In this document: piece after piece, positions 35,935 to 45,294 of the stretch
Numbering within the stretch: position 1 is the first letter of the stretch
Layout: every line of letters begins with the position of its first letter
Assembly: GCA_009783445.1 (NCBI GenBank)
Contig: WRFY01000125.1
Location: 1 to 64,000, forward strand
Length of the DNA: 64,000 nt
Direction: 5' to 3'
Origin: Candidatus Azobacteroides sp.
GTDB lineage: Bacteria > Bacteroidota > Bacteroidia > Bacteroidales > Azobacteroidaceae
Notes under the pieces: generated by a model
Told to the model about the DNA's origin: nothing
Seen by the model: the letters and a program-made list of their open reading frames with translations, nothing else
The model's database searches: none
Program-made: the position numbers and the translations under genes

Positions 35935-36720
35935 TCAATCAAAATGGGTGATAAACTCCTGCAAGGCTTGTCCCGGATGATCTTTTTTCATAAAAATTTC
36001 CCCCATCAAAAAGCCGTTAAAACCTTCAACTAAGAGATGCTTTATCGTTGCAGGATCAGAAAGTCCGCTTTCCGAAATTTTGAAATATTCATCCGGTATT
36101 GGATGCGCCAAATCGAGACTGCATTGAACATCTGTATCGAATGTCTTCAAATTCCGGTTATTAATTCCCACTACATCCACTAAAGGCTGGATATAATCCA
36201 ATTCGTCGCGGTTGTGAATTTCCAACAAAACTTCCATATCTAATTCATGAGCAATCGCAGAAAATTGCAAAGATTCTTCCTTTGTCAAACAGGCTGCAAT
36301 CAATAAAACAACGTCTGCGCCCAAAACTTTGGACTGGTATATCTGGTAAGCATCCACAATAAAATCTTTCCGCAAAATGGGTATTTTCGTAACCGCTTTT
36401 CGCGCTTTTTTGAAATCGGAAAAAGAACCGCCAAAAAACGATTCGTCGGTCAAAACAGAAATCGCCGCAGCGCCTGCATCTTCATACTCTTTTACAATCG
36501 TTTCCACACAAGCGTTGGGATGTATCCAGCCCTTGGACGGTGACCGACGTTTGAATTCGGCTACAATACCCGGCGGCGAATCGGCCAACGACTGCCGAAA
36601 CGAAATTTTTTCGTGCGCCCAAACATGCAGCAAATTTCTCAGATGCGAAAGAGAAACGGCATCCTTTTGCCGAGCTACTTCCAAGCGTTTGCGAGCGCAA
36701 ATGGTTTCAAGAATGTTCAT
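35935..36720 (-). CDS. trpC: Indole-3-glycerol phosphate synthase
   Basis: 261 residues. TIM barrel with VAEFKRRSPSKGWI (about 52-65), SVLTDESFFGGS and the loop ILRKDFIVDAYQIYQS that bear the catalytic lysines and glutamate of TrpC. Converts carboxyphenylaminodeoxyribulose phosphate to indole-glycerol phosphate. Seven bp after trpD. Confidence 0.96.
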   Translation of the reverse strand: MNILETICARKRLEVARQKDAVSLSHLRNLLHVWAHEKISFRQSLADSPPGIVAEFKRRSPSKGWIHPNACVETIVKEYEDAGAAAISVLTDESFFGGSFSDFKKARKAVTKIPILRKDFIVDAYQIYQSKVLGADVVLLIAACLTKEESLQFSAIAHELDMEVLLEIHNRDELDYIQPLVDVVGINNRNLKTFDTDVQCSLDLAHPIPDEYFKISESGLSDPATIKHLLVEGFNGFLMGEIFMKKDHPGQALQEFITHFD

Positions 36721-36727
36721 CTGTTTA

Positions 36728-37741
36728 TCAACTGTTTAATTCTAAAAATCGCTCCCATGTTTTTCTCGCTTTTCCAGATTCCAGCGAATCCCGCGCTATT
36801 TCGATGCAAGTTTGCATATCCAATTGAGGCTCAATTGTTTGAATAGCTACCGCCGAATTGATCAACACAACGTTTTTTCGGGCTTCCGTCGTTTCGTTAT
36901 GGATCACTTCATCCAATATCCGGGCGGCTTTTGGAGGCGTATCTCCACCATACAATTCAAGCGGATCTATCTTCTGAAAACCCAATTGTTCGGGCGTATA
37001 CATATTTTCCTCGTAATTGCGAATGATTTTGAAAGCGCTGGTCAATGATATTTCATCATAACCATCGAGACTGTGGACAATCGCAAATTCATTGCCGCTT
37101 TCCTGGTAAATATAATTATACAAACGCGCCATTTTCAAATCATAAACTCCCAAAACCTGCCGTTTGGGCAGCACGGGATTCACAATAGGCCCCAAAATAT
37201 TAAAAAATGTTCTAACAGCCAGTGATTTACGTACAGGAGCAACAATTTTCAAAGCCGGATTGAACAATGGGGCATGAAGATAGGCAAAATGAGTTTCGTC
37301 CAATGATTTTTTGTGTAAATTTATATCTTTGGAAAATTTCACTCCGTGTTCTTCCATCACATTCGACGCTCCGCTCACGGAAGTCGCCCCATAGTTTCCG
37401 TGTTTCACTACTTCGTATCCGGCCCCTGCGGCGACTAAACAGGCGGCTGTCGAAATATTGAACGTATTTTTTCCGTCGCCTCCGGTGCCTACAATATCAA
37501 TTGGATTATAATCTCTTAATTCGTCCATGTTTACGCGCATTTCCAATAATGCCTCGCGAAAGCCGAGAATCTCGTCCACACTGACGCTCCGCATGAAATA
37601 AACTGTGATAAAGGCCGCAATCTGACTTTCGTTGTATCGGCCTTCCGCCATATTCGTCAAAATAGTCTTCGCTTCGTCGCGCGTCAAGTATTGATGTTCA
37701 AACAAACCATTCAATACCTCCGAAAATGTTTTTTGTGTCAT
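36728..37741 (-). CDS. trpD: Anthranilate phosphoribosyltransferase
   Basis: 337 residues, full length. PRPP and anthranilate site motif GTGGDGKNTFNIST about residues 86-99, and KHGNYGATSVSGASNVME. Transfers phosphoribose to anthranilate. It is a single-domain protein, with the glutamine amidotransferase encoded separately by trpG. Confidence 0.96.
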   Translation of the reverse strand: MTQKTFSEVLNGLFEHQYLTRDEAKTILTNMAEGRYNESQIAAFITVYFMRSVSVDEILGFREALLEMRVNMDELRDYNPIDIVGTGGDGKNTFNISTAACLVAAGAGYEVVKHGNYGATSVSGASNVMEEHGVKFSKDINLHKKSLDETHFAYLHAPLFNPALKIVAPVRKSLAVRTFFNILGPIVNPVLPKRQVLGVYDLKMARLYNYIYQESGNEFAIVHSLDGYDEISLTSAFKIIRNYEENMYTPEQLGFQKIDPLELYGGDTPPKAARILDEVIHNETTEARKNVVLINSAVAIQTIEPQLDMQTCIEIARDSLESGKARKTWERFLELNS

Positions 37742-37752
37742 CTTTTTAACTA

Positions 37753-38319
37753 TTAACCATTCAAAAATCGAGCAACAATTTCTTTACCATAAGGCGTCAA
37801 TATCGATTCGGGATGAAATTGCAGACCGTGTACCTCCCATTTTTTGTGCTTCAAGGCCATAATTTGTCCCTTTTCGTCTGTTGCCGTAACGGTCAATTCC
37901 GCCGGAAAATCCTCGTTGCTGACCAACCATGAATGGTATCTCCCTGCCTCAAAACTTTCGGGCAAACCGTCGAAAATCCGATGAGGAGCAATAACTTTGA
38001 CCGGAGTAGCTACTCCGTGGTATACATCTTCCATGTTAATCAACTTCCCTCCGAAAGCTTCTGCAATGGCCTGATGTCCCAAACAAATGCCTAACAAACT
38101 TTTGGTCGGAGCAAATTGTCGGATCAATGGAAGCAACAAACCGGCTTCGCTCGGAATTCCCGGTCCGGGCGACAAAATGATCTTGTCGAACTTTTCGATT
38201 TCTTCCAAGCGGATTTTATCATTTCGGTGGACTTCCACCTCCTTGTATCCCAATTCTTTCACTAAGTGTGCTATATTGTAGGTAAAAGAATCGTAATTAT
38301 CAAAAATCAATATTTTCAT
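37753..38319 (-). CDS. trpG: Anthranilate synthase glutamine amidotransferase component
   Basis: 188 residues from MKILIFDNYDSFTYN. Class I amidotransferase: catalytic cysteine in LLGICLGHQAIAE and the His-x-Glu dyad in HGLQFHPESIL. Supplies ammonia to TrpE. An upstream ATG at 38337 would add six residues and overlap trpE; the chosen start matches the family N-terminus. Confidence 0.95.
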   Translation of the reverse strand: MKILIFDNYDSFTYNIAHLVKELGYKEVEVHRNDKIRLEEIEKFDKIILSPGPGIPSEAGLLLPLIRQFAPTKSLLGICLGHQAIAEAFGGKLINMEDVYHGVATPVKVIAPHRIFDGLPESFEAGRYHSWLVSNEDFPAELTVTATDEKGQIMALKHKKWEVHGLQFHPESILTPYGKEIVARFLNG

Positions 38320-38333
38320 GTGTTTCGCAAACT

Positions 38334-39746
38334 TCAATTGATTATTTTTTCCGCAGCGTCAATCGCTTTCTTCAAAGCGCCCAATTTATTATTTACTTCT
38401 TGCAGTTCGGATGCTTCCTGAGAACGGGAAACGATTCCGGCTCCCGCCTGGTAGTACAATACATTATTTTTGCTGAGAAAGGAACGAATCGTGATGGCTT
38501 GATTCAAATCGCCGTTTAATCCAACGTAACCGATCGATCCTCCATAAGCGCCCCTGTTGTAAGGTTCTATCTCGCGAATCAATTCCATAGCGCGTACTTT
38601 CGGCGCTCCCGAAAGAGTACCTGCCGGAAAAGTATCCGCATAAATCTGAAGCGTATTGCTTCCCTCTTTCACTTCGCCTACAACCCTCGAAACTAAGTGA
38701 ATGACATGCGAATAATATTGCACCTCTTTGTAAAAATCTACATGGACATTTTCTGCATTTTTACTTAAATCGTTTCGCGCCAAATCGACCAGCATCACAT
38801 GTTCGGCATTTTCTTTGGGATCATTCAATAAATCTTGAGCCAGTTCTTTATCTTTTTCGTCGTCGCCCGTCCGTTGAAAAGTTCCAGCAATGGGATCGAT
38901 ATACGCCCGTTTTCCGGAAATCCGGCAATGCGTTTCAGGACTTGAACCAAAAATACGAAAAGAACCAAAATCAAAATAAAACAGATAAGGAGACGGATTG
39001 ATGGAACGTAAAGCACGATATACTTTGAAATCGTCGCCCGAAAAGGCTTGCGAAAAACAGCGGGACAAAACAATTTGAAAAACGTCGCCTCGTTTGCAGT
39101 GTTGAATTCCCTGCCTCACCATGGAGCGGTACGTTTCGTCGCTGACAAGCGATTTTTCTTCTCCTTTCGTAGAAAAATTGTAAGAAGCATAATTTCGATT
39201 GTTCAAAATAGCCAGTACTTCATCCATTCGGCTGGCTTCTTCTTCCATCGCATTTTCTATAATGGTCATTTCATTTTTAAACTGATTGACCACAATAATG
39301 TAGCGGTAAAAAATGTAAACCATATCAGGAATCATACTTCCTTCAAAATTACTTTTACCCGGGACAATATCTTCGAAATATTGAACAGCGTCGTAAGCTG
39401 TATAACCGAAAAAACCATTGTAAGTAGTCGTATTCCCATCGTTTTTTCTTTCAAAAGAACGAATAAACTGGTTCAACAACAAGGGAATCGATTCTCCTTT
39501 TTCCAATCTTCTTTCTTTCCTGCTTTTATCAGGATACTCCATGCAGATATTTCCGTCTTTCACTTCAAAGCGAGCCATCGAATTCAAACCGATAAACGAA
39601 ACGGAATTTTCGTTTCCATGGAAATCGGAACTTTCCAACAACACCGATTCAGGAAAAACATCCCTCACTTTCAAATAAATGCCGACAGGCGTTTGCAAAT
39701 CCGCCAAAACCGTTTTGCATTGCGTACAAATCGTCACTTTCTTCAT
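38334..39746 (-). CDS. trpE: Anthranilate synthase component I
   Basis: 470 residues; 478 if the ATG at 39770, which overlaps the trpB end, is used. Chorismate-binding domain seen as GDVFQIVLSRCF, PSPYLFYFDFG, IAGTFQRTGDD and AGTLSGAPKVRAMELI. The N-terminal TrpE region that binds feedback tryptophan contains LLESSDFHGNENSVSF, the usual LLES motif. Converts chorismate to anthranilate with TrpG. Confidence 0.96.
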   Translation of the reverse strand: MKKVTICTQCKTVLADLQTPVGIYLKVRDVFPESVLLESSDFHGNENSVSFIGLNSMARFEVKDGNICMEYPDKSRKERRLEKGESIPLLLNQFIRSFERKNDGNTTTYNGFFGYTAYDAVQYFEDIVPGKSNFEGSMIPDMVYIFYRYIIVVNQFKNEMTIIENAMEEEASRMDEVLAILNNRNYASYNFSTKGEEKSLVSDETYRSMVRQGIQHCKRGDVFQIVLSRCFSQAFSGDDFKVYRALRSINPSPYLFYFDFGSFRIFGSSPETHCRISGKRAYIDPIAGTFQRTGDDEKDKELAQDLLNDPKENAEHVMLVDLARNDLSKNAENVHVDFYKEVQYYSHVIHLVSRVVGEVKEGSNTLQIYADTFPAGTLSGAPKVRAMELIREIEPYNRGAYGGSIGYVGLNGDLNQAITIRSFLSKNNVLYYQAGAGIVSRSQEASELQEVNNKLGALKKAIDAAEKIIN

Positions 39747-39753
39747 ACCCTCG

Positions 39754-40953
39754 TTACTGATCTTTCTCATTACTGATTTTCTGATTCACATACGTTTCCA
39801 TATCCTTATCCCCCCTACCCGACAAGCACAAAACAACCACCTGATCTGGAGCGAATTTTTTTCTTTTGAAAACGGCTAAAGCATGAGCCGATTCCAACGC
39901 GGGAATAATTCCTTCCAAACGAGTCAATTCCATAGCCGCCTGCAAAGCTTCGTCGTCGTCGATCGCCAACACTTCGGATCGACCCTGCTTAGCCATGTTC
40001 GCATGCATAGGTCCGATTCCCGGATAATCCAATCCCGCCGAAATAGAATACGGTTCTTCAATCTGTCCATCAGGCGTTTGCATCAACAAGGTTTTGGCTC
40101 CATGAATAATTCCCACGCTGCCCAAGTGAATCGTAGCCGCCGATTGTCCCGAATGTATTCCTTTGCCCCCAGCTTCTGCTAAAATAATTTTCACTTGTGG
40201 ATTATCAATGTATTCGTACATGGCGCCTCCCGCATTGCTCCCTCCGCCTACGCAAGCGATCAGATAATCGGGATAGTCTCGTCCTTCTTTCCCCATCAAC
40301 TGTTTCTTTATCTCTTTACTGATAATAGATTGCAGACGTACCACCAAATCAGGATAAGGATGAGGCCCTACGGTAGATCCAATGATATAATGTGTATCGG
40401 CCGGATGGCAGCACCAATCGCGAATGGCTTCATTGGTGGCGTCTTTCAATGTGCGGTTTCCGCTATCGACCGAAACAACTTGAGCGCCAAGCATTTCCAT
40501 TTTCTGTACATTCAATTTTTGGCGTTCTACATCAGTTCTACCCATGTAGACGACGCATTCCATATTCATCAACGCACAAACCGTTGCGGTTGCTACTCCG
40601 TGCTGTCCGGCGCCAGTCTCAGCAATTATTCGGGTTTTGCCCATCCTCCGCGCCAATAGAATTTGACCTACCGTATTGTTGATTTTATGCGCTCCCGTAT
40701 GATTCAAATCCTCTCGCTTCAAGTAGATACGGCATCCGTATCGTTGCGATAAGCGTCCGGCCAGATACAGCGGCGTAGGACGGCCCACATAATCGGTCAA
40801 TAGGGCATGGTATTCCTGCTGAAATTCAGGATCATCGAGAATCTTCTGATAATTGTTTCGCAAAGATTCTACATTGGAATAGAGAATTTCTGGAATATAG
40901 GCGCCGCCAAAATCCCCATAGTATCCTTCTTCGTTGACATAAAAACTTTTCAT
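39754..40953 (-). CDS. trpB: Tryptophan synthase beta subunit
   Basis: 399-residue PLP enzyme joining indole and serine. The PLP lysine is K90 in HTGAHKINN; GGGSNAGGAMY binds the PLP phosphate. TrpB1-type length. First structural gene of the operon, 40 bp after an attenuator hairpin, with the leader peptide and promoter farther upstream. Confidence 0.97.
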   Translation of the reverse strand: MKSFYVNEEGYYGDFGGAYIPEILYSNVESLRNNYQKILDDPEFQQEYHALLTDYVGRPTPLYLAGRLSQRYGCRIYLKREDLNHTGAHKINNTVGQILLARRMGKTRIIAETGAGQHGVATATVCALMNMECVVYMGRTDVERQKLNVQKMEMLGAQVVSVDSGNRTLKDATNEAIRDWCCHPADTHYIIGSTVGPHPYPDLVVRLQSIISKEIKKQLMGKEGRDYPDYLIACVGGGSNAGGAMYEYIDNPQVKIILAEAGGKGIHSGQSAATIHLGSVGIIHGAKTLLMQTPDGQIEEPYSISAGLDYPGIGPMHANMAKQGRSEVLAIDDDEALQAAMELTRLEGIIPALESAHALAVFKRKKFAPDQVVVLCLSGRGDKDMETYVNQKISNEKDQ

Positions 40954-40993
40954 TGATTCATTTGATTGTTTTAACGTGCTATCTCACAAGAAA

Positions 40994-41020
40994 AGGTCTG
41001 TTGTGAGTTACAACAGACCT
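40994..41020 (-). terminator. trp attenuator hairpin
   Basis: Perfect 11-bp stem AGGTCTGTTGT / ACAACAGACCT with a 5-nt loop. On the minus strand it is followed by TTTCTTG, a modest T-tract, and by the trpB ATG 41 bp later. With the upstream leader peptide it forms a classical attenuator. Segments 41095-41102 and 41070-41075 can instead pair with its 3' arm (see findings). Confidence 0.8.
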
Positions 41021-41066
41021 TCTCTCGTTTGTTTTTTAATGTTTTATTTTTTTAGCATTTATTTTT

Positions 41067-41156
41067 TTAACAACAAAATAGAGCAGGAAGCTTCACCCCT
41101 TCTTTCTGGAAGAACAAGCGGCGCCACCAACCTTTATTGTTATCAATTTGTATCAT
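41067..41156 (-). CDS. trpL: trp operon leader peptide with tandem Trp
   Basis: 29 codons: the peptide begins MIQIDNNKGWWRRLFF and ends in CC before TAA. Codons 10 and 11 are both TGG in a peptide of only 29 residues, followed by two Arg codons. It begins about 23 nt after the predicted transcription start, and the attenuator hairpin lies 46 bp past its stop. Too short for standard gene prediction. It would act as a sensor of charged tRNA-Trp; the peptide itself needs no function. Confidence 0.85.
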   Translation of the reverse strand: MIQIDNNKGWWRRLFFQKEGVKLPALFCC

Positions 41157-41185
41157 TCTCTTTCTTTTTATTTGGAATATGGCCA

Positions 41186-41216
41186 CAAAGATATAAACTT
41201 ATTTTTAAATCGCAAA
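41186..41216 (-). promoter_or_regulatory. trp operon promoter
   Basis: TTTG at 41216-41213, 19-bp spacer, TATCTTTG at 41193-41186: an exact Bacteroidetes promoter. Predicted start near 41179. Confidence 0.85.
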
Positions 41217-41277
41217 AAAATATTGAAATAATCCAGGTTGCTATCCCTCCAAAATGTCCGCGACGATAATTTCGCGT

Positions 41278-41535
41278 TTAAAATGTTTTTTCTACTGTTT
41301 CACCCCATTCATCATCAATGGTAATGGGCAAAGTAGATGATGACTTACCATTATCCGCTTGAGACAGATTGTCAAATAATTTTCCTGTGTACCGGAACAT
41401 TTTGTTTTTCTCAATATCGACTTGGCTGATTGTTTTCGTGGCAACGATGGCATTTATTAAAAAAGGTGCGTTTAATTTGCCAAGCGAATGCTTCTTCTTG
41501 GAAATCAAGCCGATAAAACCTTTTTTTCACCCCAT
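41278..41535 (-). pseudogene. Possible gene remnant, in-frame stop after codon 2
   Basis: An ATG at 41535 is followed by GGG and then TGA; past that stop the frame stays open for 83 codons (KKGFIGLISKKKHSLGKL to ETVEKTF). The only alternative start is a TTG at 41508. The peptide is charged and soluble and I recognise no family. A -7 box TACTTTTG is at 41599-41592. Either a nonsense-mutated small gene, a TTG-started gene, or chance. The region 41536-41878 (343 bp) is AT-rich, with further -7-like motifs but no gene. Confidence 0.3.
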
Positions 41536-41872
41536 TTCAAAGGTTTAGATGGGTTAGGTAATAGTAATGAAACAAGGTGAAAAATAAGGTTCAAAAGTAC
41601 AAGATTTTTTATCTCCATGCAGAATTACTCTGCGTCCTGATTGAGTTATAATAATTCCACAACTTTTTTTTGACATTCAACAGATACGATTCGCAATTAC
41701 TCACAAAAATAATAGGCTCGACTTTTCAAAAAATAAACTTCTGTCAAAAATAGCATATATTTTTCTAAATAAAAAGTAAGTTTGTCGAAAATTTATTCTA
41801 CAATTGTCAAAACAGTGTAAATTAATCGATATAGGTCTGAAAATGGAAAAAATAAGTTCATTTCAACTGCTG

Positions 41873-41896
41873 AAATTTTCAAATTTTCAAATTTTC
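41873..41896. repeat. Three tandem 8-bp repeats at the wbqC end
   Basis: AAATTTTC occurs three times in tandem (41873, 41881, 41889), overlapping the last codons and stop of the wbqC-like gene; short slippage-prone tract. Confidence 0.6.
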
Positions 41897-42499
41897 AAAC
41901 AGAAGTGCTGCTTCCGGTCCCATATTAAATAATAAATCAATAACGCTTAAATTGGCTTGAAAACCATATTTATGGTCAAACACTTGATAATAGGGTTTGA
42001 GGTTCTGAACAATTCCTGTTTTTTTAGGATGCAGCGCTTCGCGCAAATCCAGCATATCTGGCTGAGGTTTAAGCGCGTACTCAGATGAATAGAACACGAC
42101 AGGCGATATATCCAATAACAAACAAATCAGCTCCCTCAATTGTTCATTGAAATCGAATAAAAAAACAGGCGTTTTTTCATAAAAAGGATAAAAATCATCG
42201 GCATAATATTCAAAAAACGGCGTAGAATTATAGGCCGAAACAATCGCATTCCAATGCAAATGCTGCCACTGTCCATGGGCGGCGATGCGGATGTCGCGCG
42301 TCAAACATTTCGGCGAATCCGGCTTTACAATGGGGATGCTTAAAGTTTGCAAACCATTGGCTGAAGCAATGATACAACGATTGCGATAGGTTTGCTTGAC
42401 ATAGTAGTCGTGTTGTTCAATCACCACTCGTTCGGCTTGATATATTTGTCGGTAATAGGCGACTGGAGCCAGATAAGCGGTAGTCAAAAGAACGCTCAC
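41879..42499 (-). CDS. WbqC-like family protein
   Basis: 206 residues from a GTG start at 42499 that overlaps the lepB stop (GTGA), indicating translational coupling. Matches the WbqC pattern: VLLTTAYLAPVAYYRQIY at the start, QTYRNRCIIAS, LSIPI, HWNAIVSAYNSTPFFEYY and a C-terminal SVIDLLFNMG. Family members lie in polysaccharide clusters or beside signal peptidase genes; the activity is not known. A longer frame reaches back to 42631 but lies inside lepB. Confidence 0.85.
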   Translation of the reverse strand: MSVLLTTAYLAPVAYYRQIYQAERVVIEQHDYYVKQTYRNRCIIASANGLQTLSIPIVKPDSPKCLTRDIRIAAHGQWQHLHWNAIVSAYNSTPFFEYYADDFYPFYEKTPVFLFDFNEQLRELICLLLDISPVVFYSSEYALKPQPDMLDLREALHPKKTGIVQNLKPYYQVFDHKYGFQANLSVIDLLFNMGPEAALLFENLKI

Positions 42500-43956
42500 T
42501 TGTTGCTCACTCTTGTAAAGATGCGGTTCCAGCGAATTTTTCCGTCCAACCAACCTCGATCTTGATCGATGGACAACCAAATTAACAAAGGTTTGCCTAC
42601 AACGTGATCTTCGGGAACAACCCCCCAGCAACGCGAATCCAGCGAATTGTGACGATTGTCGCCCATCATAAAATAATAGTCATATTTAAAGGTATAACTA
42701 TTGGCCGGTATTCCATTGATAAAGATCTTGCTTCCGTCTCGCCGGAGCGTATTTCCTTCATAATTGACAATGCAACGCATATAAAGCGCTAAATTCTGTT
42801 CGTTCAACACGATGGTTTCTCCTTTTTTAGGAATCCACAAAGGACCAAAATCATCTCTTGTCCAACCGGTTACATATCCGTAAGGATAAGTTGGGCCGCC
42901 AAATTCAGCCGGTTCTATCCGAACGGATTTAGCCCAACCGCTTTTTTCCAGAAAGCGCAAGGCTTCTTGCGTCAACGGAATCCGGTAAACGGGATTGAAA
43001 TCTCCATTTTCGTTCCGTTCTATTCCCAAACGCTCAAATACAAATGGCGCGTCTCCCGACCGATTGTATAAAAATTGCTCGTCTTTATTGACGTTTAATT
43101 TTCGAAATTGCTTTTCAGTCAAAAGATTTCCCTGTGTTTCCACAAAATAAGCGAATTGTACCTTTTGGGGAGCAGGCAGCTCCACTCCGTTGATATAGAC
43201 TGTATTATTAATAATTTGCAAAGTATCGCCCGGCATTCCGATGCAACGCTTTACATAATTCTCTCTTCGATCGACCGGTCGGTAGATCACCTCGCCGAAG
43301 GTATTTTTATCGCTATTCACTCGTTCCCAAGAAAAACGGTTGTATATTAAGTCGTAATAATCCGGATTTTGAATTTTTAATGCGACCGTATCGCCTGCCG
43401 GAAAATTAAAGACTACAATATCTCCTCTTTGAATGTTGCCCAAACCTTTCAGACGTTTATAATCCCAATGCGGCCAATCGGAATAAGATTTGGTATTCAA
43501 TACAGGCAAGGTATGATGCGTCAATGGAAAAGCCAAGGGCGTATTCGGCACTCTCGGCCCGTAACTGAATTTGCTGACAAAGAGGTAGTCGCCCACCAGC
43601 AAAGTTTTTTCCAAAGAAGAAGATGGAATTTTATAATTTTGAAAAATGAATATATTGATGATATAAACCGCGATCAAAGCGAAGATAATTGCATCTGCCC
43701 AATCGGCTATCTTTTTGATTGCCACATTATTCGAATGTTTCCATGCACCCCATTGGATGATTTTTGAAATATAAATATCAAAAATAAGGAGGAGTCCTCC
43801 TACCAGCCAGAAATTATGATCCCAAATCACAAATAGCAAATAGAATATCGCAATAAGTATAAACTTTATCCATTGCCCTCGACTGGCAGACTTGATTCGT
43901 TCCTTAACCGTTGGTTTTAAATTTCTTTTTGTGTTGCTCATACTTTTATTATTCAT
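42496..43956 (-). CDS. lepB: Signal peptidase I
   Basis: 486 residues; long Bacteroidetes type with an N-terminal region of three hydrophobic segments (about 30-120). The catalytic serine lies in KIPSSSLEKTLLVGDYL, a variant of the usual IPSGSM motif, and the lysine in NYVKRCIGMPGD. DSRCWGVVPEDHVVG is box E. Releases exported proteins from signal peptides. Its ATG overlaps the dapB stop (ATGA). A large insertion of about 150 residues separates the Ser and Lys boxes from the C-terminal box. Confidence 0.93.
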   Translation of the reverse strand: MNNKSMSNTKRNLKPTVKERIKSASRGQWIKFILIAIFYLLFVIWDHNFWLVGGLLLIFDIYISKIIQWGAWKHSNNVAIKKIADWADAIIFALIAVYIINIFIFQNYKIPSSSLEKTLLVGDYLFVSKFSYGPRVPNTPLAFPLTHHTLPVLNTKSYSDWPHWDYKRLKGLGNIQRGDIVVFNFPAGDTVALKIQNPDYYDLIYNRFSWERVNSDKNTFGEVIYRPVDRRENYVKRCIGMPGDTLQIINNTVYINGVELPAPQKVQFAYFVETQGNLLTEKQFRKLNVNKDEQFLYNRSGDAPFVFERLGIERNENGDFNPVYRIPLTQEALRFLEKSGWAKSVRIEPAEFGGPTYPYGYVTGWTRDDFGPLWIPKKGETIVLNEQNLALYMRCIVNYEGNTLRRDGSKIFINGIPANSYTFKYDYYFMMGDNRHNSLDSRCWGVVPEDHVVGKPLLIWLSIDQDRGWLDGKIRWNRIFTRVSNK

Positions 43957-44672
43957 AATTTCAACATATTGTCCATTGTCAGAAAACCGGTTTTTCCTTT
44001 AATAAATTCAGCGGCTAACACAGCTCCCCATGCAAAACCTTTGCGGTTTTTCGCCTCGTGCCGGATGTGGATGGTATCGGCATCGGATTCGTAAACGACT
44101 TCATGGATGCCGGCTACTTCTCCTTCTCTTTTCGAGTAAATCAACAAATCGCTCTCATTTTCCCTTTCTCCTTCTTTCCATTGACTTTTCCTGTCAATGT
44201 TTTCCATAATTCCTTCCGCTAAGGTTATGGCTGTTCCGCTCGGCGAATCCAACTTATGGATGTGATGAATCTCTTCCATGTACACGTCATACCGCGGGAA
44301 GTTGTTCATGATCTTAGCCACGTATCGATTGATCGCAAAAAATAGGTGAACGCCGATACTGTAATTAGACGCATAAAAAAAGGTTTGCTTTTTTTCTTTA
44401 CATTCTTTTTTTATTTCTTCCAATTCGTTCAGCCAACCAGTAGTTCCGGCTACGACTGGAATGTTTCGTTCAAAGCATTTCCGATAATTAGACACGGCCG
44501 TTTCGGGTCTGGTAAATTCGATCGCTACTTCCGTCGAAAAAAGAAATTCCAGTGAATCAAAATCTTCCTGGTTATCAATATCAATAATGGATACAATTTC
44601 ATGCCCCCTTTCTAAGGCTACCTTTTCCACCTCCCGGCCCATTTTACCATAACCGATCAACGCAATTTTCAT
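43953..44672 (-). CDS. dapB: 4-Hydroxy-tetrahydrodipicolinate reductase
   Basis: 239 residues. N-terminal nucleotide-binding motif IGYGKMGREVE and the conserved GTTGW and HHIHKLDSPSGTA (histidine and lysine of the active site). Reduces the dihydrodipicolinate precursor in lysine and diaminopimelate synthesis. Slightly shorter than the enteric enzyme. A -7 box TATATTTG lies at 44697-44690. First gene of dapB-lepB-wbqC. Confidence 0.95.
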   Translation of the reverse strand: MKIALIGYGKMGREVEKVALERGHEIVSIIDIDNQEDFDSLEFLFSTEVAIEFTRPETAVSNYRKCFERNIPVVAGTTGWLNELEEIKKECKEKKQTFFYASNYSIGVHLFFAINRYVAKIMNNFPRYDVYMEEIHHIHKLDSPSGTAITLAEGIMENIDRKSQWKEGERENESDLLIYSKREGEVAGIHEVVYESDADTIHIRHEAKNRKGFAWGAVLAAEFIKGKTGFLTMDNMLKL

Positions 44673-44778
44673 ATAATTTTTTTTGTACGCAAATATAGAA
44701 ATAATCAGGCAGGAAATGCTCGTTATTTATCAATATTTTTTACCTCTTTTCAAAATGTCCCCAAAAAACGTCCAAATT

Positions 44779-45294
44779 CTATTCTCGGTCAAAATCTCGG
44801 TTCCCTTCCTTGTCCACCCAACCGATTTGTTTTCCCGGATTTCCCACAACCAGCGCGTAAGCGGGAACATCTTTCGTGAGTACGCAACCGGCCCCAATCA
44901 TGGCATATTCCCCAATCGTAATCCCGCAAAGGATAGTCGCATTAGCGCCGATACTGGCGCCTTTTTTGACAAGCGTTGGTTTGAATTCCGCTTTCCGATC
45001 GATAAAACTTCTCGGATTAATCACATTAGTAAACACGCAACTCGGCCCCAAAAAAACATCGTCTTCGCAAACAACTCCCGTATAAACCGATACATTGTTC
45101 TGTACTTTTACATTATTTCCCAACACAACTCGGGGAGCGATCACCACATTTTGCCCGATATTACAGTTTTTGCCCACAACGGCGCCGGACATGATATGCG
45201 AAAAATGCCAAATTCGGCTTCCTTCGCCAATCACAACTCCTTCGTCGATTATAGCCGTAGAATTCGCCTGATAATCAGGAATTGGTCTTTCCAT
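44779..45294 (-). CDS. Left-handed beta-helix sugar N-acetyltransferase (WbpD-like)
   Basis: 171 residues from the ATG before [15 protein letters not shown]. Hexapeptide-repeat pattern throughout ([36 protein letters not shown]). Resembles WbpD/WlbB, which acetylate the 3-amino group of UDP-2-acetamido-3-amino sugars. Its start overlaps the aminotransferase gene by 20 bp, so translation is probably coupled. No other genes of such a sugar pathway (dehydrogenases, epimerase, glycosyltransferases) are in the window. Confidence 0.85.
   Translation of the reverse strand: MERPIPDYQANSTAIIDEGVVIGEGSRIWHFSHIMSGAVVGKNCNIGQNVVIAPRVVLGNNVKVQNNVSVYTGVVCEDDVFLGPSCVFTNVINPRSFIDRKAEFKPTLVKKGASIGANATILCGITIGEYAMIGAGCVLTKDVPAYALVVGNPGKQIGWVDKEGNRDFDRE

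Noticed and set aside
42500-42631. Long N-terminal extension of the wbqC-like gene
   Set aside because: It is entirely inside lepB, is Arg/Cys-rich and unlike the family; the GTG at 42499 gives the standard N-terminus and a GTGA overlap.
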